The notes beneath the pieces were generated by a model. It did no database searches and was not told the origin of the DNA. It saw nothing but the letters and a program-made list of their open reading frames with translations. A program made the translations under genes and the position numbers. Shown one piece after another: positions 34,347-48,503 of a stretch of DNA of 64,000 nucleotides. How positions within the stretch are numbered: the first letter of the stretch is position 1; every line of letters starts with the position of its first letter. The stretch covers positions 62,001 through 126,000 of the forward strand of contig JANFNE010000027.1 in assembly GCA_024867545.1 (NCBI GenBank), read 5' to 3'. The stretch is from Phytopythium helicoides (lineage: Eukaryota; Oomycota; Peronosporomycetes; Pythiales; Pythiaceae).

Positions 34347-34419
34347 GTCAGTGTCGTCTAGTGGTTAGGACGCGAGCTTCACACGCTCGAGATCGAGGGT
34401 TCGATCCCCTCCTCTGATA
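34347..34419 (+). tRNA. tRNA-Val (CAC), array copy 13
   Basis: 892 bp after copy 12. Confidence 0.85.
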
Positions 34420-35238
34420 CTCCATTTCTTTTCTTCTTTTCTTCTTTTATCCTTTTATCCTTTTACACCTCTTTTCTTCTTGGACCCCTTTTCTCACACA
34501 AACACACATTACATCCGACGCTCCCTACTTGCCTTGCCTCCACCATGCTTTGCTTTGCTTCACTTTCGACTCCTTTCCATACTCTTCCATCGCTTCTCTT
34601 CTCTCCCATCGATTTCTTTTCCCGACCTACTCGCTCCTTCCTACAATTATTGATTTCGTTCATACGCCTTTCGTTCATACGCCCCGCCACCGACGGAGCG
34701 ACACGCCATCCAAAGGAACCAGCCAAATCGAAGAATCGACGAATCGACGAATCGAATCACATCAAGCGGAGTATCAGCATATCAGTATGGGCTCACTGGG
34801 TTGGCTTCAATCGATTTGGGTTGGGTTGGGTCGGGTCGGGTTGGGTCGTTCCGAGTCGCAACGGGTCGGGTTGGGCCAACCCCGCCCCGCCCCCCATGTT
34901 TTGAGGGTGTTGGTTGTGTGTTTATTTGTTTATTTGTTTTGTTGTTTTGTTGTTTGATTTGATGTCGTTTCGTTTGAAGGTGTGTTGGGCTTTCGACCTC
35001 GATTGGATTGGATTGGATTGTGTTTGTTTCGTTTTGTTTTGGTTTGGCTTGATTGTATTTGGTTTGGTTCGAGTCGAATGGAATGGAATCGAATCAAATC
35101 AAATCGAATTGAATTGAATCGAATCGATTTGATTGTATTTGTTTGGAATCTGTATTGTTGATTTGTATTGTATTTGTTTGTTTGTTTGTGTGTGTGTGTG
35201 GGAATTTGTGTGTGTGTTGGTGAGTTGGTGTTTGTGAT

Positions 35239-35311
35239 GTCAGTGTCGTCTAGTGGTTAGGACGCGAGCTTCACACGCTCGAGATCGAGGGTTCGATCCC
35301 CTCCTCTGATA
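35239..35311 (+). tRNA. tRNA-Val (CAC), array copy 14
   Basis: 892 bp after copy 13. Confidence 0.85.
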
Positions 35312-36122
35312 CTCCATTTCTTTTCTTCTTTTCTTCTTTTATCCTTTTACACCTCTTTTCTTCTTGGACCCCTTTTCTCACACAAACACACATTACATCC
35401 GACGCTCCCTACTTGCCTTGCCTCCACCATGCTTTGCTTTGCTTCACTTTCGACTCCTTTCCATACTCTTCCATCGCTTCTCTTCTCTCCCATCGATTTC
35501 TTTTCCCGACCTACTCGCTCCTTCCTACAATTATTGATTTCGTTCATACGCCTTTCGTTCATACGCCCCGCCACCGACGGAGCGACACGCCATCCAAAGG
35601 AACCAGCCAAATCGAAGAATCGACGAATCGACGAATCGAATCACATCAAGCGGAGTATCAGCATATCAGTATGGGCTCACTGGGTTGGCTTCAATCGATT
35701 TGGGTTGGGTTGGGTCGGGTCGGGTTGGGTCGTTCCGAGTCGCAACGGGTCGGGTTGGGCCAACCCCGCCCCGCCCCCCATGTTTTGAGGGTGTTGGTTG
35801 TGTGTTTATTTGTTTATTTGTTTTGTTGTTTTGTTGTTTGATTTGATGTCGTTTCGTTTGAAGGTGTGTTGGGCTTTCGACCTCGATTGGATTGGATTGG
35901 ATTGTGTTTGTTTCGTTTTGTTTTGGTTTGGCTTGATTGTATTTGGTTTGGTTCGAGTCGAATGGAATGGAATCGAATCAAATCAAATCGAATTGAATTG
36001 AATCGAATCGATTTGATTGTATTTGTTTGGAATCTGTATTGTTGATTTGTATTGTATTTGTTTGTTTGTTTGTTTGTGTGTGTGGGAATTTGTGTGTGTG
36101 TTGGTGAGTTGGTGTTTGTGAT

Positions 36123-36195
36123 GTCAGTGTCGTCTAGTGGTTAGGACGCGAGCTTCACACGCTCGAGATCGAGGGTTCGATCCCCTCCTCTGATA
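36123..36195 (+). tRNA. tRNA-Val (CAC), array copy 15
   Basis: 884 bp after copy 14. Confidence 0.85.
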
Positions 36196-37008
36196 CTCCA
36201 TTTCTTTTCTTCTTTTCTTCTTTTATCCTTTTACACCTCTTTTCTTCTTGGACCCCTTTTCTCACACAAACACACACATTACATCCGACGCTCCCTACTT
36301 GCCTTGCCTCCACCATGCTTTGCTTTGCTTCACTTTCGACTCCTTTCCATACTCTTCCATCGCTTCTCTTCTCTCCCATCGATTTCTTTTCCCGACCTAC
36401 TCGCTCCTTCCTACAATTATTGATTTCGTTCATACGCCTTTCGTTCATACGCCCCGCCACCGACGGAGCGACACGCCATCCAAAGGAACCAGCCAAATCG
36501 AAGAATCGACGAATCGACGAATCGAATCACATCAAGCGGAGTATCAGCATATCAGTATGGGCTCACTGGGTTGGCTTCAATCGATTTGGGTTGGGTTGGG
36601 TCGGGTCGGGTTGGGTCGTTCCGAGTCGCAACGGGTCGGGTTGGGCCAACCCCGCCCCGCCCCCCATGTTTTGAGGGTGTTGGTTGTGTGTTTATTTGTT
36701 TATTTGTTTTGTTGTTTTGTTGTTTGATTTGATGTCGTTTCGTTTGAAGGTGTGTTGGGCTTTCGACCTCGATTGGATTGGATTGGATTGTGTTTGTTTC
36801 GTTTTGTTTTGGTTTGGCTTGATTGTATTTGGTTTGGTTCGAGTCGAATGGAATGGAATCGAATCAAATCAAATCGAATTGAATTGAATCGAATCGATTT
36901 GATTGTATTTGTTTGGAATCTGTATTGTTGATTTGTATTGTATTTGTTTGTTTGTTTGTTTGTGTGTGTGGGAATTTGTGTGTGTGTTGGTGAGTTGGTG
37001 TTTGTGAT

Positions 37009-37081
37009 GTCAGTGTCGTCTAGTGGTTAGGACGCGAGCTTCACACGCTCGAGATCGAGGGTTCGATCCCCTCCTCTGATA
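37009..37081 (+). tRNA. tRNA-Val (CAC), array copy 16
   Basis: 886 bp after copy 15. Confidence 0.85.
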
Positions 37082-37892
37082 CTCCATTTCTTTTCTTCTT
37101 TTCTTCTTTTATCCTTTTACACCTCTTTTCTTCTTGGACCCCTTTTCTCACACAAACACACATTACATCCGACGCTCCCTACTTGCCTTGCCTCCACCAT
37201 GCTTTGCTTTGCTTCACTTTCGACTCCTTTCCATACTCTTCCATCGCTTCTCTTCTCTCCCATCGATTTCTTTTCCCGACCTACTCGCTCCTTCCTACAA
37301 TTATTGATTTCGTTCATACGCCTTTCGTTCATACGCCCCGCCACCGACGGAGCGACACGCCATCCAAAGGAACCAGCCAAATCGAAGAATCGACGAATCG
37401 ACGAATCGAATCACATCAAGCGGAGTATCAGCATATCAGTATGGGCTCACTGGGTTGGCTTCAATCGATTTGGGTTGGGTTGGGTCGGGTCGGGTTGGGT
37501 CGTTCCGAGTCGCAACGGGTCGGGTTGGGCCAACCCCGCCCCGCCCCCCATGTTTTGAGGGTGTTGGTTGTGTGTTTATTTGTTTATTTGTTTTGTTGTT
37601 TTGTTGTTTGATTTGATGTCGTTTCGTTTGAAGGTGTGTTGGGCTTTCGACCTCGATTGGATTGGATTGGATTGTGTTTGTTTCGTTTTGTTTTGGTTTG
37701 GCTTGATTGTATTTGGTTTGGTTCGAGTCGAATGGAATGGAATCGAATCAAATCAAATCGAATTGAATTGAATCGAATCGATTTGATTGTATTTGTTTGG
37801 AATCTGTATTGTTGATTTGTATTGTATTTGTTTGTTTGTTTGTTTGTGTGTGTGGGAATTTGTGTGTGTGTTGGTGAGTTGGTGTTTGTGAT

Positions 37893-37965
37893 GTCAGTGT
37901 CGTCTAGTGGTTAGGACGCGAGCTTCACACGCTCGAGATCGAGGGTTCGATCCCCTCCTCTGATA
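37893..37965 (+). tRNA. tRNA-Val (CAC), array copy 17
   Basis: 884 bp after copy 16. Confidence 0.85.
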
Positions 37966-38807
37966 CTCCATTTCTTTTCTTCTTTTCTTCTTTTATCCTT
38001 TTACACCTCTTTTCTTCTTGGACCCCTTTTCTCACACAAACACACATTACATCCGACGCTCCCTACTTGCCTTGCCTCCACCATGCTTTGCTTTGCTTCA
38101 CTTTCGACTCCTTTCCATACTCTTCCATCGCTTCTCTTCTCTCCCATCGATTTCTTTTCCCGACCTACTCGCTCCTTCCTACAATTATTGATTTCGTTCA
38201 TACGCCTTTCGTTCATACGCCCCGCCACCGACGGAGCGACACGCCATCCAAAGGAACCAGCCAAATCGAAGAATCGACGAATCGACGAATCGAATCACAT
38301 CAAGCGGAGTATCAGCATATCAGTATGGGCTCACTGGGTTGGCTTCAATCGATTTGGGTTGGGTTGGGTCGGGTCGGGTTGGGTCGTTCCGAGTCGCAAC
38401 GGGTCGGGTTGGGCCAACCCCGCCCCGCCCCCCATGTTTTGAGGGTGTTGGTTGTGTGTTTATTTGTTTATTTGTTTTGTTGTTTTGTTGTTTGATTTGA
38501 TGTCGTTTCGTTTGAAGGTGTGTTGGGCTTTCGACCTCGATTGGATTGGATTGGATTGTGTTTGTTTCGTTTTGTTTTGGTTTGGCTTGATTGTATTTGG
38601 TTTGGTTCGAGTCGAATGGAATGGAATCGAATCGAATCGAATCGAATCGAATTGAATCGAATCGAATCGAATCGAATTGAATCGAATCGAATCGAATCGA
38701 TTTGATTGTATTTGTTTGAAATGTGTATTGTTGTGTTGGTTTGTATTTGTTTGTTTGTTTGTTTGTGTGGGAATTTGTGTGTGTGTTGGTGAGTTGGTGT
38801 TTGTGAT

Positions 38808-38880
38808 GTCAGTGTCGTCTAGTGGTTAGGACGCGAGCTTCACACGCTCGAGATCGAGGGTTCGATCCCCTCCTCTGATA
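38808..38880 (+). tRNA. tRNA-Val (CAC), array copy 18
   Basis: 915 bp after copy 17, the longest step without an insertion, caused by an expanded GAATC pentamer tract at about 38625-38700. Confidence 0.85.
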
Positions 38881-39685
38881 CTCCATTTCTTTTCTTCTTT
38901 TCTTCTTTTATCCTTTTACACCTCTTTTCTTCTTGGACCCCTTTTCTCACACAAACACACACATTACATCCGACGCTCCCTACTTGCCTTGCCTCCACCA
39001 TGCTTTGCTTTGCTTCACTTTCGACTCCTTTCCATACTCTTCCATCGCTTCTCTTCTCTCCCATCGATTTCTTTTCCCGACCTACTCGCTCCTTCCTACA
39101 ATTATTGATTTCGTTCATACGCCTTTCGTTCATACGCCCCGCCACCGACGGAGCGACACGCCATCCAAAGGAACCAGCCAAATCGAAGAATCGACGAATC
39201 GAATCACATCAAGCGGAGTATCAGCATATCAGTATGGGCTCACTGGGTTGGCTTCAATCGATTTGGGTTGGGTTGGGTCGGGTCGGGTTGGGTCGTTCCG
39301 AGTCGCAACGGGTCGGGTTGGGCCAACCCCGCCCCGCCCCCCATGTTTTGAGGGTGTTGGTTGTGTGTTTATTTGTTTATTTGTTTTGTTGTTTTGTTGT
39401 TTGATTTGATGTCGTTTCGTTTGAAGGTGTGTTGGGCTTTCGACCTCGATTGGATTGGATTGGATTGTGTTTGTTTCGTTTTGTTTTGGTTTGGCTTGAT
39501 TGTATTTGGTTTGGTTCGAGTCGAATGGAATGGAATCGAATCAAATCAAATCGAATTGAATTGAATCGAATCGATTTGATTGTATTTGTTTGGAATCTGT
39601 ATTGTTGATTTGTATTGTATTTGTTTGTTTGTTTGTTTGTGTGTGTGGGAATTTGTGTGTGTGTTGGTGAGTTGGTGTTTGTGAT

Positions 39686-39758
39686 GTCAGTGTCGTCTAG
39701 TGGTTAGGACGCGAGCTTCACACGCTCGAGATCGAGGGTTCGATCCCCTCCTCTGATA
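39686..39758 (+). tRNA. tRNA-Val (CAC), array copy 19
   Basis: 878 bp after copy 18. Confidence 0.85.
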
Positions 39759-40571
39759 CTCCATTTCTTTTCTTCTTTTCTTCTTTTATCCTTTTACACC
39801 TCTTTTCTTCTTGGACCCCTTTTCTCACACAAACACACACATTACATCCGACGCTCCCTACTTGCCTTGCCTCCACCATGCTTTGCTTTGCTTCACTTTC
39901 GACTCCTTTCCATACTCTTCCATCGCTTCTCTTCTCTCCCATCGATTTCTTTTCCCGACCTACTCGCTCCTTCCTACAATTATTGATTTCGTTCATACGC
40001 CTTTCGTTCATACGCCCCGCCACCGACGGAGCGACACGCCATCCAAAGGAACCAGCCAAATCGAAGAATCGACGAATCGACGAATCGAATCACATCAAGC
40101 GGAGTATCAGCATATCAGTATGGGCTCACTGGGTTGGCTTCAATCGATTTGGGTTGGGTTGGGTCGGGTCGGGTTGGGTCGTTCCGAGTCGCAACGGGTC
40201 GGGTTGGGCCAACCCCGCCCCGCCCCCCATGTTTTGAGGGTGTTGGTTGTGTGTTTATTTGTTTATTTGTTTTGTTGTTTTGTTGTTTGATTTGATGTCG
40301 TTTCGTTTGAAGGTGTGTTGGGCTTTCGACCTCGATTGGATTGGATTGGATTGTGTTTGTTTCGTTTTGTTTTGGTTTGGCTTGATTGTATTTGGTTTGG
40401 TTCGAGTCGAATGGAATGGAATCGAATCAAATCAAATCGAATTGAATTGAATCGAATCGATTTGATTGTATTTGTTTGGAATCTGTATTGTTGATTTGTA
40501 TTGTATTTGTTTGTTTGTTTGTTTGTGTGTGTGGGAATTTGTGTGTGTGTTGGTGAGTTGGTGTTTGTGAT

Positions 40572-40644
40572 GTCAGTGTCGTCTAGTGGTTAGGACGCGA
40601 GCTTCACACGCTCGAGATCGAGGGTTCGATCCCCTCCTCTGATA
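40572..40644 (+). tRNA. tRNA-Val (CAC), array copy 20
   Basis: 886 bp after copy 19. Confidence 0.85.
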
Positions 40645-41449
40645 CTCCATTTCTTTTCTTCTTTTCTTCTTTTATCCTTTTACACCTCTTTTCTTCTTGG
40701 ACCCCTTTTCTCACACAAACACACACATTACATCCGACGCTCCCTACTTGCCTTGCCTCCACCATGCTTTGCTTTGCTTCACTTTCGACTCCTTTCCATA
40801 CTCTTCCATCGCTTCTCTTCTCTCCCATCGATTTCTTTTCCCGACCTACTCGCTCCTTCCTACAATTATTGATTTCGTTCATACGCCTTTCGTTCATACG
40901 CCCCGCCACCGACGGAGCGACACGCCATCCAAAGGAACCAGCCAAATCGACGAATCGACGAATCGAATCACATCAAGCGGAGTATCAGCATATCAGTATG
41001 GGCTCACTGGGTTGGCTTCAATCGATTTGGGTTGGGTTGGGTCGGGTCGGGTTGGGTCGTTCCGAGTCGCAACGGGTCGGGTTGGGCCAACCCCGCCCCG
41101 CCCCCCATGTTTTGAGGGTGTTGGTTGTGTGTTTATTTGTTTATTTGTTTTGTTGTTTTGTTGTTTGATTTGATGTCGTTTCGTTTGAAGGTGTGTTGGG
41201 CTTTCGACCTCGATTGGATTGGATTGGATTGTGTTTGTTTCGTTTTGTTTTGGTTTGGCTTGATTGTATTTGGTTTGGTTCGAGTCGAATGGAATGGAAT
41301 CGAATCAAATCAAATCGAATTGAATTGAATCGAATCGATTTGATTGTATTTGTTTGGAATCTGTATTGTTGATTTGTATTGTATTTGTTTGTTTGTTTGT
41401 TTGTGTGTGTGGGAATTTGTGTGTGTGTTGGTGAGTTGGTGTTTGTGAT

Positions 41450-41522
41450 GTCAGTGTCGTCTAGTGGTTAGGACGCGAGCTTCACACGCTCGAGATCGAG
41501 GGTTCGATCCCCTCCTCTGATA
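41450..41522 (+). tRNA. tRNA-Val (CAC), array copy 21
   Basis: 878 bp after copy 20. Confidence 0.85.
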
Positions 41523-42325
41523 CTCCATTTCTTTTCTTCTTTTCTTCTTTTATCCTTTTACACCTCTTTTCTTCTTGGACCCCTTTTCTCACACAAACAC
41601 ACATTACATCCGACGCTCCCTACTTGCCTTGCCTCCACCATGCTTTGCTTTGCTTCACTTTCGACTCCTTTCCATACTCTTCCATCGCTTCTCTTCTCTC
41701 CCATCGATTTCTTTTCCCGACCTACTCGCTCCTTCCTACAATTATTGATTTCGTTCATACGCCTTTCGTTCATACGCCCCGCCACCGACGGAGCGACACG
41801 CCATCCAAAGGAACCAGCCAAATCGAAGAATCGACGAATCGAATCACATCAAGCGGAGTATCAGCATATCAGTATGGGCTCACTGGGTTGGCTTCAATCG
41901 ATTTGGGTTGGGTTGGGTCGGGTCGGGTTGGGTCGTTCCGAGTCGCAACGGGTCGGGTTGGGCCAACCCCGCCCCGCCCCCCATGTTTTGAGGGTGTTGG
42001 TTGTGTGTTTATTTGTTTATTTGTTTTGTTGTTTTGTTGTTTGATTTGATGTCGTTTCGTTTGAAGGTGTGTTGGGCTTTCGACCTCGATTGGATTGGAT
42101 TGGATTGTGTTTGTTTCGTTTTGTTTTGGTTTGGCTTGATTGTATTTGGTTTGGTTCGAGTCGAATGGAATGGAATCGAATCAAATCAAATCGAATTGAA
42201 TTGAATCGAATCGATTTGATTGTATTTGTTTGGAATCTGTATTGTTGATTTGTATTGTATTTGTTTGTTTGTTTGTTTGTGTGTGTGGGAATTTGTGTGT
42301 GTGTTGGTGAGTTGGTGTTTGTGAT

Positions 42326-42398
42326 GTCAGTGTCGTCTAGTGGTTAGGACGCGAGCTTCACACGCTCGAGATCGAGGGTTCGATCCCCTCCTCTGATA
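42326..42398 (+). tRNA. tRNA-Val (CAC), array copy 22
   Basis: 876 bp after copy 21. Confidence 0.85.
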
Positions 42399-43203
42399 CT
42401 CCATTTCTTTTCTTCTTTTCTTCTTTTATCCTTTTACACCTCTTTTCTTCTTGGACCCCTTTTCTCACACAAACACACACATTACATCCGACGCTCCCTA
42501 CTTGCCTTGCCTCCACCATGCTTTGCTTTGCTTCACTTTCGACTCCTTTCCATACTCTTCCATCGCTTCTCTTCTCTCCCATCGATTTCTTTTCCCGACC
42601 TACTCGCTCCTTCCTACAATTATTGATTTCGTTCATACGCCTTTCGTTCATACGCCCCGCCACCGACGGAGCGACACGCCATCCAAAGGAACCAGCCAAA
42701 TCGACGAATCGACGAATCGAATCACATCAAGCGGAGTATCAGCATATCAGTATGGGCTCACTGGGTTGGCTTCAATCGATTTGGGTTGGGTTGGGTCGGG
42801 TCGGGTTGGGTCGTTCCGAGTCGCAACGGGTCGGGTTGGGCCAACCCCGCCCCGCCCCCCATGTTTTGAGGGTGTTGGTTGTGTGTTTATTTGTTTATTT
42901 GTTTTGTTGTTTTGTTGTTTGATTTGATGTCGTTTCGTTTGAAGGTGTGTTGGGCTTTCGACCTCGATTGGATTGGATTGGATTGTGTTTGTTTCGTTTT
43001 GTTTTGGTTTGGCTTGATTGTATTTGGTTTGGTTCGAGTCGAATGGAATGGAATCGAATCAAATCAAATCGAATTGAATTGAATCGAATCGATTTGATTG
43101 TATTTGTTTGGAATCTGTATTGTTGATTTGTATTGTATTTGTTTGTTTGTTTGTTTGTGTGTGTGGGAATTTGTGTGTGTGTTGGTGAGTTGGTGTTTGT
43201 GAT

Positions 43204-43276
43204 GTCAGTGTCGTCTAGTGGTTAGGACGCGAGCTTCACACGCTCGAGATCGAGGGTTCGATCCCCTCCTCTGATA
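43204..43276 (+). tRNA. tRNA-Val (CAC), array copy 23
   Basis: 878 bp after copy 22; start of a run of equal 878-bp steps. Confidence 0.85.
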
Positions 43277-44081
43277 CTCCATTTCTTTTCTTCTTTTCTT
43301 CTTTTATCCTTTTACACCTCTTTTCTTCTTGGACCCCTTTTCTCACACAAACACACACATTACATCCGACGCTCCCTACTTGCCTTGCCTCCACCATGCT
43401 TTGCTTTGCTTCACTTTCGACTCCTTTCCATACTCTTCCATCGCTTCTCTTCTCTCCCATCGATTTCTTTTCCCGACCTACTCGCTCCTTCCTACAATTA
43501 TTGATTTCGTTCATACGCCTTTCGTTCATACGCCCCGCCACCGACGGAGCGACACGCCATCCAAAGGAACCAGCCAAATCGACGAATCGACGAATCGAAT
43601 CACATCAAGCGGAGTATCAGCATATCAGTATGGGCTCACTGGGTTGGCTTCAATCGATTTGGGTTGGGTTGGGTCGGGTCGGGTTGGGTCGTTCCGAGTC
43701 GCAACGGGTCGGGTTGGGCCAACCCCGCCCCGCCCCCCATGTTTTGAGGGTGTTGGTTGTGTGTTTATTTGTTTATTTGTTTTGTTGTTTTGTTGTTTGA
43801 TTTGATGTCGTTTCGTTTGAAGGTGTGTTGGGCTTTCGACCTCGATTGGATTGGATTGGATTGTGTTTGTTTCGTTTTGTTTTGGTTTGGCTTGATTGTA
43901 TTTGGTTTGGTTCGAGTCGAATGGAATGGAATCGAATCAAATCAAATCGAATTGAATTGAATCGAATCGATTTGATTGTATTTGTTTGGAATCTGTATTG
44001 TTGATTTGTATTGTATTTGTTTGTTTGTTTGTTTGTGTGTGTGGGAATTTGTGTGTGTGTTGGTGAGTTGGTGTTTGTGAT

Positions 44082-44154
44082 GTCAGTGTCGTCTAGTGGT
44101 TAGGACGCGAGCTTCACACGCTCGAGATCGAGGGTTCGATCCCCTCCTCTGATA
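44082..44154 (+). tRNA. tRNA-Val (CAC), array copy 24
   Basis: 878 bp after copy 23. Confidence 0.85.
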
Positions 44155-44959
44155 CTCCATTTCTTTTCTTCTTTTCTTCTTTTATCCTTTTACACCTCTT
44201 TTCTTCTTGGACCCCTTTTCTCACACAAACACACACATTACATCCGACGCTCCCTACTTGCCTTGCCTCCACCATGCTTTGCTTTGCTTCACTTTCGACT
44301 CCTTTCCATACTCTTCCATCGCTTCTCTTCTCTCCCATCGATTTCTTTTCCCGACCTACTCGCTCCTTCCTACAATTATTGATTTCGTTCATACGCCTTT
44401 CGTTCATACGCCCCGCCACCGACGGAGCGACACGCCATCCAAAGGAACCAGCCAAATCGACGAATCGACGAATCGAATCACATCAAGCGGAGTATCAGCA
44501 TATCAGTATGGGCTCACTGGGTTGGCTTCAATCGATTTGGGTTGGGTTGGGTCGGGTCGGGTTGGGTCGTTCCGAGTCGCAACGGGTCGGGTTGGGCCAA
44601 CCCCGCCCCGCCCCCCATGTTTTGAGGGTGTTGGTTGTGTGTTTATTTGTTTATTTGTTTTGTTGTTTTGTTGTTTGATTTGATGTCGTTTCGTTTGAAG
44701 GTGTGTTGGGCTTTCGACCTCGATTGGATTGGATTGGATTGTGTTTGTTTCGTTTTGTTTTGGTTTGGCTTGATTGTATTTGGTTTGGTTCGAGTCGAAT
44801 GGAATGGAATCGAATCAAATCAAATCGAATTGAATTGAATCGAATCGATTTGATTGTATTTGTTTGGAATCTGTATTGTTGATTTGTATTGTATTTGTTT
44901 GTTTGTTTGTTTGTGTGTGTGGGAATTTGTGTGTGTGTTGGTGAGTTGGTGTTTGTGAT

Positions 44960-45032
44960 GTCAGTGTCGTCTAGTGGTTAGGACGCGAGCTTCACACGCT
45001 CGAGATCGAGGGTTCGATCCCCTCCTCTGATA
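44960..45032 (+). tRNA. tRNA-Val (CAC), array copy 25
   Basis: 878 bp after copy 24. Confidence 0.85.
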
Positions 45033-45845
45033 CTCCATTTCTTTTCTTCTTTTCTTCTTTTATCCTTTTACACCTCTTTTCTTCTTGGACCCCTTTTCTC
45101 ACACAAACACACACATTACATCCGACGCTCCCTACTTGCCTTGCCTCCACCATGCTTTGCTTTGCTTCACTTTCGACTCCTTTCCATACTCTTCCATCGC
45201 TTCTCTTCTCTCCCATCGATTTCTTTTCCCGACCTACTCGCTCCTTCCTACAATTATTGATTTCGTTCATACGCCTTTCGTTCATACGCCCCGCCACCGA
45301 CGGAGCGACACGCCATCCAAAGGAACCAGCCAAATCGAAGAATCGACGAATCGACGAATCGAATCACATCAAGCGGAGTATCAGCATATCAGTATGGGCT
45401 CACTGGGTTGGCTTCAATCGATTTGGGTTGGGTTGGGTCGGGTCGGGTTGGGTCGTTCCGAGTCGCAACGGGTCGGGTTGGGCCAACCCCGCCCCGCCCC
45501 CCATGTTTTGAGGGTGTTGGTTGTGTGTTTATTTGTTTATTTGTTTTGTTGTTTTGTTGTTTGATTTGATGTCGTTTCGTTTGAAGGTGTGTTGGGCTTT
45601 CGACCTCGATTGGATTGGATTGGATTGTGTTTGTTTCGTTTTGTTTTGGTTTGGCTTGATTGTATTTGGTTTGGTTCGAGTCGAATGGAATGGAATCGAA
45701 TCAAATCAAATCGAATTGAATTGAATCGAATCGATTTGATTGTATTTGTTTGGAATCTGTATTGATGATTTGTATTGTATTTGTTTGTTTGTTTGTTTGT
45801 GTGTGTGGGAATTTGTGTGTGTGTTGGTGAGTTGGTGTTTGCGAT

Positions 45846-45918
45846 GTCAGTGTCGTCTAGTGGTTAGGACGCGAGCTTCACACGCTCGAGATCGAGGGTT
45901 CGATCCCCTCCTCTGATA
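45846..45918 (+). tRNA. tRNA-Val (CAC), array copy 26
   Basis: 886 bp after copy 25; TTTGCGAT variant in the 5' flank. Confidence 0.85.
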
Positions 45919-46731
45919 CTCCATTTCTTTTCTTCTTTTCTTCTTTTATCCTTTTACACCTCTTTTCTTCTTGGACCCCTTTTCTCACACAAACACACAC
46001 ATTACATCCGACGCTCCCTACTTGCCTTGCCTCCACCATGCTTTGCTTTGCTTCACTTTCGACTCCTTTCCATACTCTTCCATCGCTTCTCTTCTCTCCC
46101 ATCGATTTCTTTTCCCGACCTACTCGCTCCTTCCTACAATTATTGATTTCGTTCATACGCCTTTCGTTCATACGCCCCGCCACCGACGGAGCGACACGCC
46201 ATCCAAAGGAACCAGCCAAATCGAAGAATCGACGAATCGACGAATCGAATCACATCAAGCGGAGTATCAGCATATCAGTATGGGCTCACTGGGTTGGCTT
46301 CAATCGATTTGGGTTGGGTTGGGTCGGGTCGGGTTGGGTCGTTCCGAGTCGCAACGGGTCGGGTTGGGCCAACCCCGCCCCGCCCCCCATGTTTTGAGGG
46401 TGTTGGTTGTGTGTTTATTTGTTTATTTGTTTTGTTGTTTTGTTGTTTGATTTGATGTCGTTTCGTTTGAAGGTGTGTTGGGCTTTCGACCTCGATTGGA
46501 TTGGATTGGATTGTGTTTGTTTCGTTTTGTTTTGGTTTGGCTTGATTGTATTTGGTTTGGTTCGAGTCGAATGGAATGGAATCGAATCAAATCAAATCGA
46601 ATTGAATTGAATTGAATCGATTTGATTGTATTTGTTTGGAATCTGTATTGTTGATTTGTATTGTATTTGTTTGTTTGTTTGTTTGTGTGTGTGGGAATTT
46701 GTGTGTGTGTTGGTGAGTTGGTGTTTGTGAT

Positions 46732-46804
46732 GTCAGTGTCGTCTAGTGGTTAGGACGCGAGCTTCACACGCTCGAGATCGAGGGTTCGATCCCCTCCTCT
46801 GATA
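46732..46804 (+). tRNA. tRNA-Val (CAC), array copy 27
   Basis: 886 bp after copy 26; preceded by a spacer with an extra GAATT. Confidence 0.85.
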
Positions 46805-47617
46805 CTCCATTTCTTTTCTTCTTTTCTTCTTTTATCCTTTTACACCTCTTTTCTTCTTGGACCCCTTTTCTCACACAAACACACACATTACATCCGACGC
46901 TCCCTACTTGCCTTGCCTCCACCATGCTTTGCTTTGCTTCACTTTCGACTCCTTTCCATACTCTTCCATCGCTTCTCTTCTCTCCCATCGATTTCTTTTC
47001 CCGACCTACTCGCTCCTTCCTACAATTATTGATTTCGTTCATACGCCTTTCGTTCATACGCCCCGCCACCGACGGAGCGACACGCCATCCAAAGGAACCA
47101 GCCAAATCGAAGAATCGACGAATCGACGAATCGAATCACATCAAGCGGAGTATCAGCATATCAGTATGGGCTCACTGGGTTGGCTTCAATCGATTTGGGT
47201 TGGGTTGGGTCGGGTCGGGTTGGGTCGTTCCGAGTCGCAACGGGTCGGGTTGGGCCAACCCCGCCCCGCCCCCCATGTTTTGAGGGTGTTGGTTGTGTGT
47301 TTATTTGTTTATTTGTTTTGTTGTTTTGTTGTTTGATTTGATGTCGTTTCGTTTGAAGGTGTGTTGGGCTTTCGACCTCGATTGGATTGGATTGGATTGT
47401 GTTTGTTTCGTTTTGTTTTGGTTTGGCTTGATTGTATTTGGTTTGGTTCGAGTCGAATGGAATGGAATCGAATCAAATCAAATCGAATTGAATTGAATCG
47501 AATCGATTTGATTGTATTTGTTTGGAATCTGTATTGTTGATTTGTATTGTATTTGTTTGTTTGTTTGTTTGTGTGTGTGGGAATTTGTGTGTGTGTTGGT
47601 GAGTTGGTGTTTGCGAT

Positions 47618-47690
47618 GTCAGTGTCGTCTAGTGGTTAGGACGCGAGCTTCACACGCTCGAGATCGAGGGTTCGATCCCCTCCTCTGATA
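47618..47690 (+). tRNA. tRNA-Val (CAC), array copy 28
   Basis: 886 bp after copy 27; again the TTTGCGAT variant, repeating copy 26. Confidence 0.85.
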
Positions 47691-48503
47691 CTCCATTTCT
47701 TTTCTTCTTTTCTTCTTTTATCCTTTTACACCTCTTTTCTTCTTGGACCCCTTTTCTCACACAAACACACACATTACATCCGACGCTCCCTACTTGCCTT
47801 GCCTCCACCATGCTTTGCTTTGCTTCACTTTCGACTCCTTTCCATACTCTTCCATCGCTTCTCTTCTCTCCCATCGATTTCTTTTCCCGACCTACTCGCT
47901 CCTTCCTACAATTATTGATTTCGTTCATACGCCTTTCGTTCATACGCCCCGCCACCGACGGAGCGACACGCCATCCAAAGGAACCAGCCAAATCGAAGAA
48001 TCGACGAATCGACGAATCGAATCACATCAAGCGGAGTATCAGCATATCAGTATGGGCTCACTGGGTTGGCTTCAATCGATTTGGGTTGGGTTGGGTCGGG
48101 TCGGGTTGGGTCGTTCCGAGTCGCAACGGGTCGGGTTGGGCCAACCCCGCCCCGCCCCCCATGTTTTGAGGGTGTTGGTTGTGTGTTTATTTGTTTATTT
48201 GTTTTGTTGTTTTGTTGTTTGATTTGATGTCGTTTCGTTTGAAGGTGTGTTGGGCTTTCGACCTCGATTGGATTGGATTGGATTGTGTTTGTTTCGTTTT
48301 GTTTTGGTTTGGCTTGATTGTATTTGGTTTGGTTCGAGTCGAATGGAATGGAATCGAATCAAATCAAATCGAATTGAATTGAATTGAATCGATTTGATTG
48401 TATTTGTTTGGAATCTGTATTGTTGATTTGTATTGTATTTGTTTGTTTGTTTGTTTGTGTGTGTGGGAATTTGTGTGTGTGTTGGTGAGTTGGTGTTTGT
48501 GAT

